The notes under the pieces: model-generated
What the model saw: only the letters and a program-made list of their open reading frames with translations
Told to the model about the DNA's origin: nothing
The model's database searches: none
Shown: positions 60,412-64,000 of the stretch, one piece after another
How the letters are laid out: each line of letters begins with the position of its first letter
Position numbering within the stretch: the stretch's first letter is position 1
Program-made: the position numbers and the translations under genes
Assembly (NCBI GenBank): GCA_034110465.1
Contig: JAWUZD010000006.1
Location: 127,834 to 191,833, forward strand
DNA from: Aurantibacter sp034110465
GTDB lineage: Bacteria > Bacteroidota > Bacteroidia > Flavobacteriales > Flavobacteriaceae
DNA: 64,000 nucleotides
Reading direction: 5' to 3'

Positions 60412-61257
60412 TTAGCGGTGTAAGTTCTGTAGTACTAAAAATGGTGTTTTTATCTGTAATCCTATCTCCTCAATACTAGAATTATAAAGAATATTTTCTA
60501 AATAAGAATGTTGTTGATTTACCATAACAAGTAAATCTATAGTTTTATCTACTATAGATTTATTAATTCTCTCAGTGATATTATCTCCTGGAGTTTGTAA
60601 AAAAGTGATTTTATTTTCTAAAAAACAGACCTCTAAAAACAACTTATTATCTAATTGTCTATGAGACAGTTTTTCAAAATCTGACACATATAAGAAATCA
60701 ATGGAAGCAGCAAATCGCATTGCAAAAGTGCTTACTAATTTAAGTTCTCGTTTTTTAAGAGGAATCATATAATCTGACGGAAATAATATGTTTTTAGGGT
60801 AATCCTTGTGATAACCAACAGGAACTGCCAAAACTGGACATTTCACATATTTTATAACCTGTAACGTATTACTTCCAAAAGTAACATTTCTGTTATCTGT
60901 TTTCCCTTTAGTTCCCATTATTACCAAATCGATATTCTCTTTCTCAATAATTTCATTGGTTTCATCTACTAAACTTCCAAACCGAGACATATAGATATAA
61001 GTATGTTTTGGGTTTGTAGAAATCTTAAGTATTTCTGCAATTTCTTTTTGTAATGCCTTATCTATATTTTTTTGAAAAGCTTGTTTTAACTCTTCAAAAT
61101 CCTCTCTGCCCATTTCTTTTGCATTTTCATAGACATCATCTGCAAAAGCATTCATTATAATAAATTCACTTTTGTCATATTTCAATAAATGCATTGCATA
61201 CTTAATAGCATTCATTGATGTTTCTGAAAAATCTGTTGGTATTAGTATTTTTTTCAT
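60412..61257 (-). CDS. Universal stress protein with two Usp domains
   Basis: This 281-residue protein has two tandem UspA-like domains. The first (residues 1-147) begins MKKILIPTDFSETSMNAIKYA and has the ATP-binding motif GTKG-x9-GS (Gly115, Gly118, Gly128, Ser129). The second (148-281) lacks that motif and ends TPFLVLQNL, so only the first probably binds ATP. Usp proteins support survival under energy or oxygen stress. A perfect palindrome of the Crp/Fnr type lies 53 bases upstream of its start. Its 3' gap to the TSP3 gene (60246-60411) holds no other feature I can name. Confidence 0.9.
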   Translation of the reverse strand: MKKILIPTDFSETSMNAIKYAMHLLKYDKSEFIIMNAFADDVYENAKEMGREDFEELKQAFQKNIDKALQKEIAEILKISTNPKHTYIYMSRFGSLVDETNEIIEKENIDLVIMGTKGKTDNRNVTFGSNTLQVIKYVKCPVLAVPVGYHKDYPKNILFPSDYMIPLKKRELKLVSTFAMRFAASIDFLYVSDFEKLSHRQLDNKLFLEVCFLENKITFLQTPGDNITERINKSIVDKTIDLLVMVNQQHSYLENILYNSSIEEIGLQIKTPFLVLQNLHR

Positions 61258-61309
61258 TTAATCACGTTTTTAAATATAATATAAAGCTAACCATAAATCT
61301 GTTAGTTTA

Positions 61310-61327
61310 AAATGACATAAGTCATTT
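61310..61327. promoter_or_regulatory. Crp/Fnr-type palindrome in the usp control region
   Basis: AAATGAC-ATAA-GTCATTT is a perfect 7-4-7 inverted repeat with the TGAC-N4-GTCA form of Crp/Fnr-family operators. It lies midway between the divergent usp (start 61257) and lipoprotein (start 61374) genes. Confidence 0.5.
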
Positions 61328-61373
61328 ACTTAGTGTATTAAATACTTTATTTTTACCATAAAGCACAAACCAA

Positions 61374-62252
61374 ATGAAATACCTATCTATTCTATTTCTA
61401 ATTTGCCTCTTTTCTTGTAAAGACGAACCTAAATTAGACTCTCCAAAAATTATTAACAAAAAAACGCCTATTAGTTTAGAAGTTTTAAACGATTCGATCC
61501 TTATTTTAGATAAAGACCTTAAACAGAATAAGGAAATTTCTATAAAGTTGAAACAAAAAAAAATATTAGAAAAAATAGATGAACGAAACGAACTCCAGAA
61601 ACTAATCATTGAAAAACAATATTTTAAAGAAGAAAACGCATATACTTTAGACTTTACTTATCCATTACTTGATGTCGATTTTAAGCCAACTAATGCAAAT
61701 TTTAATGATTATATAAATAACACCTATATTGATATTACAGGAACAGTAGACAATATTCTTCAAGATAATGTATTAATTTGTGACTCTATAACAACAACTA
61801 TTTGTAGAGAAAAACGATATATAGATTACAAGATTTATAATGTAAATAATCAGTTAGTAAGTATTCTCTTTTATAAAGAGAATTTTTATTCTGGCACTTT
61901 ACATCCAACATACACTTTTGATTGTATGAATTTCGATTTAAACAGAGGTGTATTTCTAAAATATGAAGATTTCTTTATAAGTGGTTCTGAAGAAGAATTT
62001 ACAGATATTCTAAACGAAGAAATTACAAAACAAATAATGACATCTAATTTATATTATGACTGCTAGCAACTATCTAACGATGATTTTTTTGAGTACAAAA
62101 ATAACTTTGTTGTTAACGAAACCTATATAGAATATTACTTTGACGATTGCGTAATGTGCCCTTCATATACAGGCAGTTATTCTATAAAAATCCCATTAGT
62201 GAAATTACTTTCTGTATTAAAAAAATACGATTCAAATCCTTTAGTTTTATAA
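61374..62252 (+). pseudogene. DUF3298/RsiV-like lipoprotein with an in-frame TAG
   Basis: ATG 61374 opens a lipoprotein signal (MKYLSILFLICLFSCKDEP). A coiled, charged region follows, then a DUF3298-like domain (HPTYTFDCMNFDLNRGVFLKYEDFF). The frame meets TAG at 62064-62066 after residue 230, but continues unbroken for 61 more codons to TAA at 62250-62252. That continuation reads FEYKNNFVVNETYIEYYFDD and YTGSYSIKIPLVKLL, which is the conserved C-terminal end of this domain family. So a nonsense change has removed the last fifth of the domain. The stop lies in the context TAG-CAA-CTA, which matches a known leaky stop pattern. Between 62253 and 62513 I see nothing else. Confidence 0.72.
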
Positions 62253-62513
62253 AACTATAACATAGAATAAAATAACAACACTTGTAGATTTCTTTTCAGA
62301 ATGATGTGACCTGATTAAAGGGTTAACTCCTATATTAAAACCAATAAATTAGGTCAAGATTGTTAAAATAGATAAAAATGCACTGCATATCTCTACCTTC
62401 AATGAAAGAAGTTAACCAATGCCATTACTAATTAAAAACAGACAGCAAACCTGACGTGAATTTGGTATATTACAAAAACAATACATTATTAATACTATAA
62501 AAAAGAGGAATCA

Positions 62514-63164
62514 ATGAACAATATTAATAACTATATAGACCACACATTACTCTCGCCAACAGCAAACAAAAAAGACATACTTACACTTTGTAATGAAGCA
62601 AAAGAATATAATTTTTATGCGGTTTGTGTAAATAGTAGTTGGGTTAAAACTGTAGTAGAAGAGTTAAAAGGCACCAATATAAAGGTGATTTCAACAATAG
62701 GATTTCCTTTAGGCGCTACATCTACTAACGCAAAAGTAGCAGAAGCTTACAAAGCTATTAAAGATGGCGCAGATGAGATTGATATGGTAATGAATATTGG
62801 ACTATTTAAATCTGAATTAACAGAAGAGACAATTAGCGATATTTCTGCTGTAAAAAAAGCTATTGGAGATAAGGTCCTAAAAGTTATTATAGAGACCTGT
62901 TATCTCAATAAATATGAACTACAAAAAGCGTGTACCATATGTAAACTAGCCAAAGCAGATTATGTAAAAACATCTACTGGCTTTGGACCTAAAGGAGCAC
63001 AATTAATTGATATTGAAATCATTAAATCAGTCATTGGAGAGCATACAAAAATAAAAGCATCTGGAGGCATCTCAAACAAAGAACAAGCTATTGCCTTTAT
63101 AAATGCAGGCGCAGACAGAATTGGTACTTCAAAAGGTATCGATATTATTGTTTCAACTAAATAA
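62514..63164 (+). CDS. deoC: Deoxyribose-phosphate aldolase
   Basis: This 216-residue class I aldolase splits 2-deoxyribose-5-phosphate into acetaldehyde and glyceraldehyde-3-phosphate. The catalytic set is complete: Asp90 in ADEIDMVMN, Schiff-base Lys152 in DYVKTSTGFGPKG, and a second Lys in IKASGGISN. The length is typical of the short DeoC form. It is followed eight bases later by deoD, forming a deoxynucleoside salvage operon. Confidence 0.94.
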   Translation: MNNINNYIDHTLLSPTANKKDILTLCNEAKEYNFYAVCVNSSWVKTVVEELKGTNIKVISTIGFPLGATSTNAKVAEAYKAIKDGADEIDMVMNIGLFKSELTEETISDISAVKKAIGDKVLKVIIETCYLNKYELQKACTICKLAKADYVKTSTGFGPKGAQLIDIEIIKSVIGEHTKIKASGGISNKEQAIAFINAGADRIGTSKGIDIIVSTK

Positions 63165-63172
63165 AATCAATT

Positions 63173-63874
63173 ATGAGTACACATATAGAAGCAAAAAAAG
63201 GAGAAATTGCTGAGAGTGTTTTATTACCCGGAGATCCAATGCGAGCTAAATGGATAGCCGAGACATTTTTAGATAATCCTAAGCAGTATAATAATGTTCG
63301 TGGAATGTTAGGATATACAGGTACATATAAAGGAAAACGTATCTCTGTTCAAGGTACTGGTATGGGAATTCCATCTGCACTTATCTACTGCCACGAACTT
63401 ATTAATGATTATGGTGTAAAAAAACTAATACGAGTAGGAAGTACAGGCTCATATCAACCAAATATCAAAATAAGAGATATTGTTATTGCAATGGCAGCAT
63501 CTTCTACATCAGGTATTAATAATTCAAGATTTGCTAATGCAGATTATTCACCAACTGCCAATTTCGAGTTATTTATGAAAGCAGTACTTTATGCTCAAGA
63601 AAATAAGATTCCAATTAAAGCTGGTAACGTTTTATCAAGCGATGAATTTTATGAAGATGATGTTGATAGCTATAAAAAATGGGCCGAATTTGGCGTTCTT
63701 TGTGTTGAAATGGAAAGCGCAGGTTTATATACTGTAGCTGCAAAACACAATGTAAAAGCACTTTCTATACTTACCGTTTCTGACTCTTTAGTAACTGGAG
63801 AACATACCACCGCAGATGAGCGCGAAAACACCTTTAAGACAATGGTAGAGATTGCACTAAATACATTGAGTTAA
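63173..63874 (+). CDS. deoD: Purine nucleoside phosphorylase, DeoD type
   Basis: This 233-residue hexameric-type phosphorylase splits purine (deoxy)nucleosides with phosphate. LLPGDPMRAKWIAETFL at residues 18-34 holds the phosphate loop, GMGIPSALIYCHELI and RVGSTGSYQ follow, VEMESAGLY near 178-186 binds the ribose, and TVSDSLVTGE near 202-211 has the catalytic Asp. It delivers deoxyribose-1-phosphate for the pathway completed by DeoC, although no deoB appears in the window. The region after the stop (63875-64000) shows no gene. Confidence 0.94.
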   Translation: MSTHIEAKKGEIAESVLLPGDPMRAKWIAETFLDNPKQYNNVRGMLGYTGTYKGKRISVQGTGMGIPSALIYCHELINDYGVKKLIRVGSTGSYQPNIKIRDIVIAMAASSTSGINNSRFANADYSPTANFELFMKAVLYAQENKIPIKAGNVLSSDEFYEDDVDSYKKWAEFGVLCVEMESAGLYTVAAKHNVKALSILTVSDSLVTGEHTTADERENTFKTMVEIALNTLS

Positions 63875-64000
63875 AGGTTAGTAAACAAAGTGTTTTATAA
63901 TAGAGCATTAATCCTTAATTAAATTTTATCTAATTAAACTGGGATATTATAATACTATAAACGTGCTAACTTTATACAATACGAATTACTTTCCAATACA

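Overview
The window comes from a low-GC Gram-negative member of the Bacteroidota, most likely a marine Flavobacteriaceae species. The signs are an AT-rich genome without Shine-Dalgarno leaders, repeated TAnnTTTG promoter elements, LytS/LytTR signalling, a menaquinone gene pair, an Lpt permease with a long extra C-terminus, and thrombospondin type-3 surface repeats. It is ordinary chromosome. I see no rRNA, CRISPR array, transposase, integrase or phage, and only one tRNA (Ser-UGA).

Layout. Positions 1-4.3 kb hold the end of a sigma-factor gene with a membrane partner, a broken orphan gene behind a leader that recurs at 28.2 kb, an acyltransferase/Nudix pair and a lipoprotein cyclophilin. From 4.5 to 12.2 kb is the MoxR locus: TRIC channel and RDD genes diverge from SpoIIM-like, membrane, DUF4129, DUF4350, MoxR and DUF58 genes. 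From 12.4 to 15.7 kb are divergent dps/oxyR, a Met/His-rich outer-membrane gene with two in-frame stops, and a small Cys-motif membrane protein. From 15.7 to 21.7 kb are an AIM24 protein, a DUF4442 protein, and a DUF4870-PadR-PspC operon followed by a DUF2807 gene. From 21.9 to 30.2 kb are Dus, isochorismate synthase plus hotdog thioesterase, nitronate monooxygenase, an RlmI-like methyltransferase, orphan genes, and a PnuC-type transporter coupled to an IPNS-like oxygenase.

From 30.3 to 35.5 kb are a class A PBP, a LytS/LytTR pair and an ExbB-like protein. From 35.5 to 40.5 kb are lpdA and an Lrp regulator diverging from a flavoprotein, a PLP lyase and an OsmC-like gene. From 40.6 to 45.3 kb are an NhaC antiporter and a thiol antioxidant cluster (AhpC, thioredoxin, Tpx). 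From 45.3 to 54.9 kb is an envelope region: LtaS-like enzyme, CX5R phosphatase, DAG kinase, FtsK, LolA, LptG-like permease and RibB. From 55 to 64 kb are an aminotransferase, nitroreductase, tRNA-Ser, SelO, a TSP3-repeat protein, a universal stress protein, an interrupted DUF3298-like lipoprotein, and deoC-deoD.

Two themes recur. One is redox defence: OxyR with Cys199/Cys208 next to dps, plus the AhpC-Trx-Tpx cluster. The other is envelope building: PBP, LptG, LolA, LtaS-like enzyme with DAG kinase, and the PspC locus. The most unusual items are three genes broken by clean frameshifts or nonsense codons, a duplicated leader of about 100 bp in front of two unrelated orphan genes, a duplicated C-terminal membrane module on the LptG-like permease, a RibA domain without zinc cysteines, and an IPNS-like oxygenase joined to a vitamin transporter. 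I found no convincing wholly new multi-gene system.
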